A stretch of 64,000 nt of DNA from Sorex araneus (lineage: Eukaryota; Chordata; Mammalia; Eulipotyphla; Soricidae). The notes under the pieces are model-generated. The model was not told the DNA's origin, did no database searches, and saw only the letters and a list, made by a program, of their open reading frames with translations. A program made the position numbers and the translations under genes. Below, piece after piece: positions 43,501-51,084 of the stretch; the stretch's first letter is position 1; each line of letters opens with the position of its first letter. The DNA is taken from NCBI RefSeq assembly GCF_027595985.1, contig NC_073303.1, positions 26,565,723 through 26,629,722 on the forward strand, given 5' to 3'.

Positions 43501-46500
43501 GAGTTACCCCTGAGCACAGACCCCGGAGTAGCTCCTAAGCATTTAAAGATGCGGTTCCAGAACTCCCTTTTTTTCCTTCAAAAAAGAAAAGTGTAAAAAA
43601 TTTATTATTCCTTTTGTGTTTTCATGAGGGAAATGGCAATGTAACATGTGCATTTTAAAAACTAAGCTAAACAGTGACGCTCAGCACGCAGGGAAGCAGC
43701 CCTTGCTCTGGCCCACGTGTGTGTTTTCACGTTTTCTCTGAAACACAAAGACCACAGCGTCCCCTCTCTGCTCTCCGGGCCCAGGGGGACTTCTCCCCAG
43801 CAGTGAAGGCGCCTTTGAAGGGCCTTGTCAGCTGCTTCCGGTTAAGGGTCTCATCTCAGAGTCTCATCTGGCCCCTCCACACATACACGGAGCCTCGGGG
43901 AGCACAGCGCCCCGGGGCAGACAAGGGCCCCTGGGAACCCCCGGGAGGCACAGCGCCCCTGGAGGGGTGGCAGTGCTCACTCCTGTCCCCGGGTCCCCCT
44001 CTGAGACAGGTGAGCAGCCGGGAGGACACCCCGCTCCACGGGGCGGGCAGTGCGGCTCAGATCAGGGTGATGTGAGCACAGGCGGCCTTGGAGGGCTAGG
44101 CAGAGAGCAGGACGGCTGGAGGGCCTGGCGACCCCCAAGTTCCCACCATCTTGATGTCTTCCTTACACGAGGGCAAAGGGGGCGGCCGAGCTGCTCTCAG
44201 AGGAGCCCTGCGGGAGGGTCCCTGGGGTGCCTCCATCTGGAGGTCCCTACTGGAAATAGACGCCTTGCCCAGAATCCTGGGGAACAGCCATGGCCCACCA
44301 CCATTCCACCACATGCCCTCCATTCTGGGTCCCTCCTCTTGTCCCACAGCGGCCTGGATGAAAGAAAGGACTTCGCCGGGGGCCATGCACTTCTGTGGTA
44401 TGAGGGACAGGGTATTGTCGGGAGGGGAGGGGCTGACGGGCAGGGCCAGGCCTGGGGGCGGGGCCTTGGCCGGCTGGGCGGGGCCTGGCTGGGAGGGGCG
44501 GGCCTTGGCTGAAGGGGCGGGGCCTGACTGGGAGGGCGGGTCTTGGTTAGATGGGCGGGGCCTGGCCTGGATGGGCGGGGCCTTGTTCGGAGGGGGCCTG
44601 GCCTGGGAGCATCACCTTGGCTGGATGGGCGGGGCCTGGACGGGAAGGGCGGGGCTTTGGGCTGCAGAGTCGGGTGCAGGGGTGTCTGCTATTACTGCAG
44701 GGGATGGGGTGCAGGGGTGTCTGCTATTACTGCAGGGGATGGGGTGCAGGGGTGTCTGCTATTACTGCAGGGGACTTCCCTGCTTACTGCTCTCTTGTCC
44801 TCCCGGCTACCCAGCCTCTACGGTGGAGGAAAGCTGGACGGACAGCGAGGTGGACTCGTCGTGCTCCGGGCAGCCCATCCACCTGTGGCAGTTCCTCAAG
44901 GAGCTGCTGCTGAAGCCCCACAGCTACGGCCGCTTCATCCGGTGGCTCAACAAGGAGAAGGGTGAGTGGGGCCCTGCGGGCGCTCAGGGCCGGCCAGGAC
45001 GCATGTTCTGGGGTTCATGGGAGCCGGCCTGGGGGTCCCAGCTGCAGAGCTCTCCCGCACCCCTTGCCCTTGGTGCTGCCCTCTTGGGAGTCCTTACCAG
45101 GTTAGGACCCCCAGAGCCACGTGGTCCTGGGACGCGCAGGGCCATAGAGCAGCTGACATACAGCTTTGCCCTCAACGCCTCACGGCTTCTCGGGAAGTGG
45201 CTAGAAGCTGAGGAAGACCAGGGGAGGCCCGGAGGCTGCGCTGTGTGCTGATGTCAGTGCTGACCCCGGGGGGCTGGCAGTTTCCCAGTGTGACACAGCA
45301 AATGCGACCCCTTCATTGCAGACCAAGTGTCTGTCATCGTCGATTATTGGGGGTGGAGGAGAGGTGTTGGGGCCTTTGGGGCCACACCCAGCAGTGCTCT
45401 GGGCTGTTCCTGGCTGTGCTCAGGAGTGACCCCTACTGGTCCTTTGGGGACCCTACGCGGCGCAGGGGATTGGAACCTGGACGAGTGGGATGCAAGCAAG
45501 CACCTGAACTGTACTATCTCCCTAGCCCCGGTTATTACAGATTTTTAAGTTACTTTCTAGGCAGGTAAATTTAATTTTAATGTGGTTTTACATTTAACCC
45601 AGTATTAGAATTTATGATCATGTTAACGTATCAATATAAAACTAAGGGTCGGGAGATAGTATAGCAGTTGGGTACTTATTTATAGCAGTTAGGGTATATG
45701 CACAGCGTTCCCCCCACCCCTGACTTGATTTCTGGCACCACATGGTTTCTCCAGCATCTCTGGGTACAGCCCTGGGAGCCCCAAGTACCACTGGCATAGC
45801 CCGGCCACCTCAGTACCCAGTAGCATCCTCAGGCCCGAGCACTGTGCCGGGAGCCCAGGATCACGGGTGGGGCCCTCGAACTTGCTGAGTACCACTCGGG
45901 AGGACCTCTCTCCCCAAAACATTAATAAAATGCTTGACTAACTCTTCAAAGTCAGGTATTTAATTCTGTCTCAGTTCAAATTTCCCTTTTCAAGTGCTCA
46001 GAGCTGCATGTGGCTAGGCGAACAGTATAGGGCTAGGCCTTTGTGGGGAGCTATTTGTGGGCGCCTGTTTGAAAACCGCTCAGAGCCAAGGAAGTTGGGC
46101 TCTAGGACCCCCCTCCTGCCACAAGCAGCTGTGGCTGCCAAATCCTAAGTCTTCTCATCTGCAAAACGGGACAATTCATTCACTCAACAGACTTTATGAA
46201 GTTTGTCAAGTCTCTGGTCCATACTTGCTCGGCAGACACTGACTGAGAACTGCCGTCTCCGGGGGTGGCAGGGAGGTGCCCGCTGTCCCGCCGGGACCAG
46301 TAGCAGTGCAATGAGCATGTGTGCAGTGCACGCTGGGCTGCAGGGGGCCACGGGCCCGGAGGACTTGCCCTCTGCGTGGGGCTATGTGTGAGAGGTCCGA
46401 AGGTTATAGTTTCTGTGCAAGACGCAAGGAGCCTGTGGATGGGTTTGAGATGGCCTCGAGACTGCCCTCTGAGAAAGGAAGATCAGGGTGGTGAGGGTGG

Positions 46501-46845
46501 ATGGCCAGGGAAGGCTTCCTGGAGGAAGCGTGTGCTGGCCTGGGCCTGTGGCGGAGGAGGTCTGCATCCCAAGGGCTCCCACCCTGTCTTTCTGCAGCCC
46601 CCCCCACCACTTGGCGGATACCCCAACTCCCTGCGTAGGGAAGGAAAGGAGGGGGCACAGAGAGGTTCTAAAGCAGAAAGAGGCAGAGCCGGGCTCCAAA
46701 CCCAGCTGATCCCTCTCGAGTCCGTTCCTCCTGCCCCCTCCTCTCCGTTCCTTTGGAGCGGGCTTGGGGGCTGCAGCGCGTGCAGCGGACCTCGCGGGCG
46801 TACAGGCTGTCAGCCAGGCAGCCAGGGCTGGGAAGGTGGCGTGCC

Positions 46846-46882
<37 letters not shown>

Positions 46883-47450
46883 CAGGCAGAAAGAGGGGGC
46901 AGGGCGTGCAGGAGGGGCCTGGCCAGGCCCTCAGGGTCCCTGTAGACCAGGGCTGGGAAGGTGGTGTGCCAGGGTGTGTGGGGGGGGGGCAGGCGGAGAG
47001 GGGGTGCAGGCGTGCAGGAGGGGCCTGGCCAAGCCCTCGGGGTCCCTGTAGCCCGCCAGGGTGACCTGGGCTTGTCCCGTGGCCGCCAGTGTGTGACCTG
47101 CCAGTGTGCCACTCACTCCCTGGGGGCTGCCTCGTCCATACGCCCCCCGGGGGGAGGCCTGGCCCCCCAGCCCCGCTGGATCCCAGGCTCCATAGGAGAC
47201 TAACTCTTGCTCCCCCTCTCTCCCCCTTCTGCCGCCGCACCCACCGCCTGGGGCCTGCCCGCTCCCCACAGGCATCTTCAAGATTGAGGACTCGGCCCAG
47301 GTGGCGCGGCTCTGGGGCATCCGCAAGAACCGGCCCGCCATGAACTACGACAAGCTGAGCCGCTCCATCCGCCAGTATTACAAGAAGGGCATCATCCGCA
47401 AGCCCGACGTCTCCCAGCGCCTGGTCTACCAGTTCGTGCACCCCATCTGA
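40159..47450 (+). CDS. SPDEF: SPDEF, SAM pointed domain ETS transcription factor (334 aa, 5 coding exons)
   Basis: Join 40159-40591, 42507-42704, 44350-44397, 44815-44961, 47272-47450 (1005 nt with stop; every intron in phase 1 with GT-AG ends). SPDEF (PDEF) is a nuclear ETS factor that drives goblet and other secretory epithelial differentiation and is expressed in prostate and breast epithelium. The product starts [10 protein letters not shown], has a Pro-rich N-terminus, the [11 protein letters not shown] segment (about 95-105), a pointed/SAM domain (about 128-212, with [20 protein letters not shown]) and a C-terminal ETS domain (about 248-331). The ETS recognition helix carries [17 protein letters not shown] with both DNA-contacting Arg (R306, R309); Ser307 and Gln310 are the residues linked in the literature to its GGAT preference. 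Human SPDEF is 335 aa, so it is complete. No frameshift or premature stop. The downstream neighbour PACSIN1 is convergent, as in human. Confidence 0.97.
40929..41110 (+). mobile_element. SOR-type SINE, full length
   Basis: The best-preserved copy: GGGGCTGGAGTGATAGC, A box TAGCACAGCGGG (40942-40953), B box GGGTTCAATTC (40984-40994), CATCCCATGTGG, three body sub-blocks of about 25 bp, GGTGTGACCC and an (AAT)n tail. AAT-rich sequence also precedes it, so the target was probably A-rich. Confidence 0.96.
42050..42205 (-). mobile_element. SOR-type SINE, diverged
   Basis: TGGGCCACACC, CGGTGCTCAGGGATCACTCC, GGACCATATGGGGTACCAGG and ATCAAAGCCCGGTTGGCC, in reverse-consensus order. Confidence 0.85.
42507..42704 (+). 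CDS. SPDEF: SPDEF coding exon 2 (pointed domain)
   Basis: Acceptor CTCTCGCACAG, donor AATCAG|GTGGGC. Encodes residues 145-211: [19 protein letters not shown] through [14 protein letters not shown], the bulk of the SAM/pointed domain. Confidence 0.97.
42786..42855. repeat. GC-box minisatellite, small array
   Basis: Three units built on GGGCGGGGCCTTGGCTGGA. The same motif forms a larger array at 44420-44665 in the next intron. Confidence 0.85.
42880..42972 (+). mobile_element. SINE fragment
   Basis: CCCAGGTTCGATCCCCAGC and ACACAGCCAGGAGAGG; the head is decayed. Confidence 0.5.
42992..43130 (+). mobile_element. SOR-type SINE, diverged
   Basis: GGGGCCAGAAAAATGGCACAG, CGCCTTGCACATGGCTGACC and GGTTCCATCCCCAGCACC, with an AAACAAACAAAA tail. 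Confidence 0.85.
43208..43391 (-). mobile_element. SOR-type SINE, full length
   Basis: T run (43208-43226), GAGTCACACCTGGCGATGC, GGAACCATATGGGATGCTGG, GGGAATCGAACCGGGG and GTGCTATCGCTCCAGCCCC. Close to consensus, so young. Confidence 0.96.
43405..43545 (+). mobile_element. Degenerate SINE
   Basis: GAGCCAACTAGTACAGGGG, AGGTAGCTGCCTTGACG, TTGGATCCTTGATGC and GAGTTACCCCTGAGCACAG keep the SINE order. Confidence 0.55.
44350..44397 (+). CDS. SPDEF: SPDEF coding exon 3 (48 nt)
   Basis: Acceptor CTTGTCCCACAG, donor TGTG|GTATGA. Encodes [16 protein letters not shown], the short linker exon between the pointed and ETS domains (residues 211-227 with split codons). Confidence 0.95.
44420..44665. repeat. 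GC-box minisatellite, about 10 units
   Basis: Repeats of GGGCGGGGCCTGGCTGGA with variants at roughly 20-27 bp spacing. Each unit contains an Sp/KLF-type GGGCGGGGC core. Confidence 0.9.
44666..44770 (+). repeat. SPDEF: 35-bp tandem triplication with acceptor-like ends
   Basis: Three units (about 44666-44700, 44701-44735, 44736-44770), the last two near-perfect, each ending CTGCTATTACTGCAG, a plausible 3' splice site. The true exon acceptor is at 44814. Confidence 0.93.
44815..44961 (+). CDS. SPDEF: SPDEF coding exon 4 (start of ETS domain)
   Basis: Donor AGAAGG|GTGAGT. Encodes residues 227-276: [18 protein letters not shown], then [19 protein letters not shown] and WLNKEK, ETS helix 1 with the conserved LWQFLKELL. 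Confidence 0.97.
45365..45530 (-). mobile_element. SOR-type SINE, diverged
   Basis: GGGGCCACACCCAGCAGTGC, GTGCTCAGGAGTGACCCC, GGATTGGAACCTGG and TGTACTATCTCCCTAGCCCC. Confidence 0.8.
45645..45925 (+). mobile_element. Degenerate SINE-like element
   Basis: GGTCGGGAGATAGTATAGCAG resembles the head, with a duplicated TATAGCAGTT; later TTGATTTCTGGCACCACATGG and repeated CCCAGG/AGTACC blocks. Old or rearranged. Confidence 0.45.
46140..46200 (+). mobile_element. MIR fragment
   Basis: CTTCTCATCTGCAAAACGGG followed by CATTCACTCAACAG is MIR 3' core. Confidence 0.5.
46470..46560 (-). mobile_element. L2-like fragment
   Basis: GGCCAGGGAAGGCTTCCTGG followed by AGGAAGCG is reverse L2. Confidence 0.5.
46822..47052. 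repeat. About 120-bp tandem duplication with (TG)n in SPDEF intron
   Basis: Two copies of a block CCAGGGCTGGGAAGGTGG...AGGGTGTGTG...GGAGGGGCCTGGCC...GGGTCCCTGTAG (46822-46944 and 46947-47052). Copy 1 has a (GT)n run at 46848-46881; copy 2 has a G run instead. Confidence 0.92.
47272..47450 (+). CDS. SPDEF: SPDEF coding exon 5 (rest of ETS domain and stop)
   Basis: Acceptor GCCCGCTCCCCACAG. Encodes [39 protein letters not shown] and the end VYQFVHPI, then TGA (47448-47450). Confidence 0.98.
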
Positions 47451-47800
47451 GCCGGGACCCAGGCAGGGGGCACTGGGCAGCGGGGCGGCCCCAGAAGCCC
47501 CAAGGAGCTGCTTCTGCCTCAGGCCTGGCGACTACTCATGTGCCCCGTCCAGGGAGGCCGGAGGGGCCCTCCGTGTCCACTGCCCCCCAAGGCAGGCCTG
47601 CTCTCCACCCTGCCTGTCAGACTGGGGGGGGTCAGAGCTGCAGTCACCTGCCCATGGTGACTCGCCTTCCAGTGCTCTCTGCTGCCTACTTCGCATTCTG
47701 CCTGGCATGATGCTAAGAGACATCTACACCACCGAGTTGGGGAGTCCGGGGGAGGGGGGCTCCAGGTCCGATAATAAAGATGCTAAAGAACGGACGTATC
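47451..47800 (+). other. SPDEF: SPDEF 3' UTR
   Basis: About 340 nt from the stop to just beyond the AATAAA at 47773, with a TG-rich stretch after it. Contains no SINE. Confidence 0.8.
47773..47778 (+). terminator. SPDEF: SPDEF poly(A) signal AATAAA
   Basis: CCGATAATAAAGATGC; only canonical hexamer in the 350 nt after the stop, followed by GCCATGTCTCTGCAGTG. Confidence 0.85.
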
Positions 47801-47879
47801 CCCCTGCCATGTCTCTGCAGTGAGGGGTGAGGACAGTGGCTGGCTGGGCCTAGCACTGAAGGTGGTTGTGGTAGCAGGG

Positions 47880-47938
47880 GGTCAGAGGTGGTCAAAAGAG
47901 GCTGCCTGGAGGAGGTGGCGTTGAGCTGAGTCTAAAAC
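47880..47938 (-). mobile_element. L2-like fragment
   Basis: GGCTGCCTGGAGGAGGTGGC followed by GTTGAGCTGAGTC is reverse L2. Confidence 0.5.
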
Positions 47939-47941
47939 GGT

Positions 47942-48040
47942 TGGGCCAGAGACTTAGCACAGCAGGTTGCGTGCTTGCCTGGCATACGCCCGACTCAGGT
48001 TCCATCTCCGGCATCCCATATGGTTCCTTGAGCGTGGCAG
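47942..48040 (+). mobile_element. SINE, 5' half
   Basis: GGCCAGAGACTTAGCACAGC, GGTTCCATCTCCGGC and ATCCCATATGG; the body is truncated. Confidence 0.7.
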
Positions 48041-48431
48041 GTGCGCCCCAAAGGGAAGGAAAGGCCTGGTTTGCAGGGTGGGGGCTCGGAGGGAACGAAG
48101 TGTGCATGTGGGGGCTCCAGGCCCAGCCCCGGCCCCCAGCGCTACTGGAAGTGGGCCCGGAGTCCCACCGAATGCACCTGCCCGTAGGTAAGAGGTGACG
48201 GCAGAAGCGTGTGAGCGAGGCGGCGAGTCCTGAGGCCACAGCGGCGACTGAATGGACACCCCGACCCCCCCTCACCTGGTGGAGGCCCCGAGGGGAGTGG
48301 CGGGGCCAGAGGGGGCGCCACTGTGCAGTGGGGTGCAGGTTTGTCCTTCCCGTCCTGTTGTGCTGAGCCCGGCCTCTGCCTGGGGGCTGGAGGCTGACCC
48401 CGCTACAGGGGCTCGTCTCCGTCCAGGGGGG

Positions 48432-48635
48432 TTGGGGCTGAGAGAGGAGGGGTGAGGGTGGGGGCTGGGCTGGGAGTGGGGGTGGGGTGAGGGTGAGCCT
48501 TGGGGTGGGGGTGAGGGTGGGGGCTGGGCTGGGAGTGGGGGTGGGGATGGAGGTGAGGGTGGGGTGAGTGTTGGGGTGGGGGTGATGGTGAGGGTGGGGT
48601 TGAGGGGGGAGGGGGAAAGGGGAGGGGGTGCTGGC
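48432..48635 (+). repeat. G-rich (GGGTGA)n tract with MAZ-like end
   Basis: GGTGAGGGTGGGGGCTGGG-type units with many runs of 4-5 G, ending in GGGGGGAGGGGG and GGGGAGGGGG at about 48604-48627. Strong G-quadruplex potential on the plus (SPDEF sense) strand. Confidence 0.92.
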
Positions 48636-48704
48636 TCTGCAGCCGGCAGGGTGGAAGGGAAGCTGCGTGCCCTCAGTGCCTCTTTGCCGAGGGCCAAGGT
48701 CACG

Positions 48705-48718
48705 GCGCCCCCTGCAAG
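48705..48718 (-). promoter_or_regulatory. CTCF-like motif
   Basis: GCGCCCCCTGCAAG on plus, CTTGCAGGGGGCGC on minus; one mismatch to the CTCF core CCWSYAGRKGGCRS. Binding is inferred. Confidence 0.4.
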
Positions 48719-49611
48719 CGCGGGAGTGGGGTGCAGGCGCGCGAGGGTGCGGTGGGCTCCCGGGAGCCCCCCAGCTCTCCTGACTGGCTCCCGAGGCTGC
48801 ATCTGTGCTCAGGGCCCTTCTCCAGGGCCCCTCCCCCTTTGTGGGGGCGAAGATGCAGTTTCAGTCATAACAGCCTCAGCAGGGACCCCACCCCAGCTTT
48901 CTGCCCCCGCCCCCCACAGCCTCTGCTTTCCGATGACCCCACAGGAGCCGTGTGGCCGGACTGCCGAGGGTTAACGGCTGCCTGGGACAGAGTCTTCTGC
49001 CCCCAGCAATTTTATTGTCTCCAGAAGCAGGTTTGCTCCTGGCACTGAGCAAACAGCACCTTGGCATCTGTCGGCTGGGATGGGGAGGAGGGTGCCTTGG
49101 CTCAGGCCCGGCCGGCTGGGCCCCTGTTGTCTGCCCGGCCCCCAGGAAGGGCGGTCTGGGACCCTGGCCAGAACCCAGCCTGGCTCTGGGGAACCGGCTT
49201 TGTCTCCAGCCGCTGCCCTGCCCCCCGCCCCCACCCTGGAGTCCCTGAAACACCTGCTGGCAGGGGGAGGCGGGAAGGGCCTCAGAGCTTGGAGCAGGGA
49301 GCTGGGGGGGGGGGGCTCCTGCGTGGCCGAGGCCCCATCCCGGGGCGGGCACACCCCGCCCACCCCCGGTTGGCTGGCAGCCCACTTCCTGTCCTTCCCC
49401 GGAGCCCCTCCTCAGGGGGCTGCCCATGGAACCACCGAGAGAAGCTTCTGCTGCGGGTGGACTGGGGAGTGAGGCAGACAGGGCTGGGCAGAGGCAGCCC
49501 CAGCTTGGTGTCCCCTGCCAGCGCCGAGCAGGCCTTACGGCCACTGGGCCGGGCAGGGTGGCCGACAGTCGGCGGGGAGGGGGGCATGGAGGGTCTGAGC
49601 TGATCTAGTGA

Positions 49612-49815
49612 CAGATTTTTGGCTTTTGTCAAAACAAAATAAAATACAACCCAAACACCAAATCAACACCCAGTGATGCTCAGGGCTTGCTCCCGGCACT
49701 GTGCTCAGGAATCCATCCTGGCGGTGCCCAGGAGACCATATGGAGTGCTGGGGATCGAACCCGGGTCAGCCATGTGCAAGGCAAGTGCCCGCCCCACTGT
49801 ACTATGGCTTGGTTT
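49612..49815 (-). mobile_element. SOR-type SINE
   Basis: A-rich tail in reverse (TTTTGTCAAAAC), AGTGATGCTCAGGGCTTGC, GAGACCATATGGAGTGC, GGGATCGAACCCGGGTC and CACTGTACTATGGC. Confidence 0.88.
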
Positions 49816-50179
49816 GTGCCGGCACCTGCCAGGCTCTGGGGCCAGAGTGGCCACTGAAACGTCCAGCCAGACATAGGGTGGGGACACAGTGATCTGGTGG
49901 CAGGGTGGGAACTGGCCTCGGGTCACAGCTCTGCCTGGAAGCTGCCCACTTGGGGACAGGGACCACGGGCAGGGCCTGGGCCTGACCACACAGAGCCCAG
50001 CGTCCAGGCCTGCCCAAGCCGCTCGGGGGTCCCACGCAGAAGTGCTCTTGGGGGCCAGGCAGAACACCACGGGGTCAGGCCCGATGATGTCACACCAAAG
50101 GAAGCCTGGGACTGTGGCGTGAGGGGCCCCACAGGCCTTGTGGCCTCCCTTAGAACTTTGCTTCAAAAAATCGGGCCAG

Positions 50180-50358
50180 TGAGGCTGGAGCGATAGCACA
50201 GCGGGGAGGGCGTTTGCCTTGCACGCAGCCGACCCAGGTTCAAATCCCAGCATCCCATATGGTCCCCTGAGCACCGCCAGGGGTGATTCCTGAGTGCAGA
50301 GCCAGGAGTGACCCCTGTGCATTGCTGGGTGTGACCCAAAAAGCAAAAAAAAAAAAAA
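50180..50358 (+). mobile_element. SOR-type SINE inserted in an older SINE
   Basis: GAGGCTGGAGCGATAGCACAG, CGACCCAGGTTCAAATCCC, CATCCCATATGG, GGTGTGACCC and a pure A tail (50346-50363). It is flanked by AAATCGGGCCAG and AAATTGGGCCAG; the right flank continues as the head of the next SINE. Confidence 0.95.
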
Positions 50359-50363
50359 AAAAA

Positions 50364-50478
50364 ATTGGGCCAGAGCGATAGCGCAGCGGGTAGGACTGAC
50401 CCGGGTTCAACACCCAGCACCTCATATGGTCCCACTCTGCGGGAGTAAGCCCTGAGCACTGCTGTGTGTGCCCCCTGC
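50364..50478 (+). mobile_element. SINE interrupted by the preceding SINE
   Basis: GGGCCAGAGCGATAGCGCAGC, GACCCGGGTTCAACACCCAGC and GAGCACTGCTGTGTGTG; internally deleted (the TTTGCCTTGCAC part is missing). Confidence 0.8.
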
Positions 50479-50484
50479 TCACAG

Positions 50485-50645
50485 GGACAGGAGAGAGTCC
50501 AGCAGGTAGGGTGTGTGCCCTGCAGGCAGCCAGCCCAGGTTCAATACTGGCATCCCACAAAGTCCCCCGAGCACTGCCCGCAGTGATCCCTGAGCACAAA
50601 GTCAGGAATAATCCCTGAGCACTGCCGGGTGTGGCCCCAACACCA
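50485..50645 (+). mobile_element. SOR-type SINE, diverged
   Basis: CAGGAGAGAGTCCAGCAGG, GCCCAGGTTCAATACTGGC and GAGCACAAAGTCAGGAATAATCC, ending GGGTGTGGCCCCAACACC. Confidence 0.8.
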
Positions 50646-51084
50646 ACCAACCAAAATCAACGCCTCGGGAAGGGGAGACGATGCACAGGACGAAACACAG
50701 GCTTTGCCTGCAGGAGACCCCGGCCCCATCTGCTTCCACGTGGCTCCCAACACCGCAGGGGCAACGCCTGCGCCTGGGGTAGCCCCCAGCCCCCCAGGTG
50801 TGGCCCCAAAACAACAATGAAAACAAACTGCGTTGTGGGTGCAAGGGTCCCTAGAAGGGTGTTTGGGGAAGGCCTTTGGGTCACGCTTGTCACCAGGCAC
50901 CAGAACCAAGAGGGGTTTGTGCTGGGGGCGGCCGGAGGCACCTGTGTCCCTGCCTCCCACCGACGAACCCGGGGAGCATCTGCGCTGGCCTCGGGCCCGG
51001 CCCCCAGTCCCGGGAAACGCCTGCCGGAGACTGAGCGTGTGCCGCCGGGTGACGGGTCTGGCCGCAGTGACACTCGCACACTGG

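Larger units (their letters stand above)
42705..44349 (+). other. SPDEF: SPDEF intron after coding exon 2
   Basis: Holds a short GC-box minisatellite (42786-42855), three to four SINE copies in both orientations (42880-43545) and about 800 bp of unique DNA before exon 3. Confidence 0.9.
44398..44814 (+). other. SPDEF: SPDEF short intron after coding exon 3
   Basis: 417 bp, almost entirely tandem repeat: a GC-box minisatellite, then three 35-bp units with acceptor-like ends, then 44 bp to the true acceptor CCGGCTACCCAG. Confidence 0.95.
44962..47271 (+). other. SPDEF: SPDEF last intron
   Basis: 2.3 kb with a reverse SINE (45365-45530), a decayed plus-strand SINE (45645-45925), MIR and L2 fragments, and a (TG)n-bearing tandem duplication (46822-47052). 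Confidence 0.9.
47801..51084. other. SPDEF-PACSIN1 intergenic interval (convergent 3' ends)
   Basis: 3.3 kb with an L2 and SINE fragments, a very G-rich plus-strand tract (48432-48635), one CTCF-like motif (48705-48718, minus) and four SINEs between 49.6 and 50.6 kb. No gene. Confidence 0.75.

Noticed and set aside
44151-45251. 366-codon frame as a single SPDEF exon
   Set aside because: It merges exons with intronic minisatellite; the GT-AG boundaries and known protein give three separate pieces.
48300-48320. Additional CTCF motif (CCAGAGGGGGCGCC)
   Set aside because: One base short of the core spacing; alignment to the consensus leaves several mismatches.
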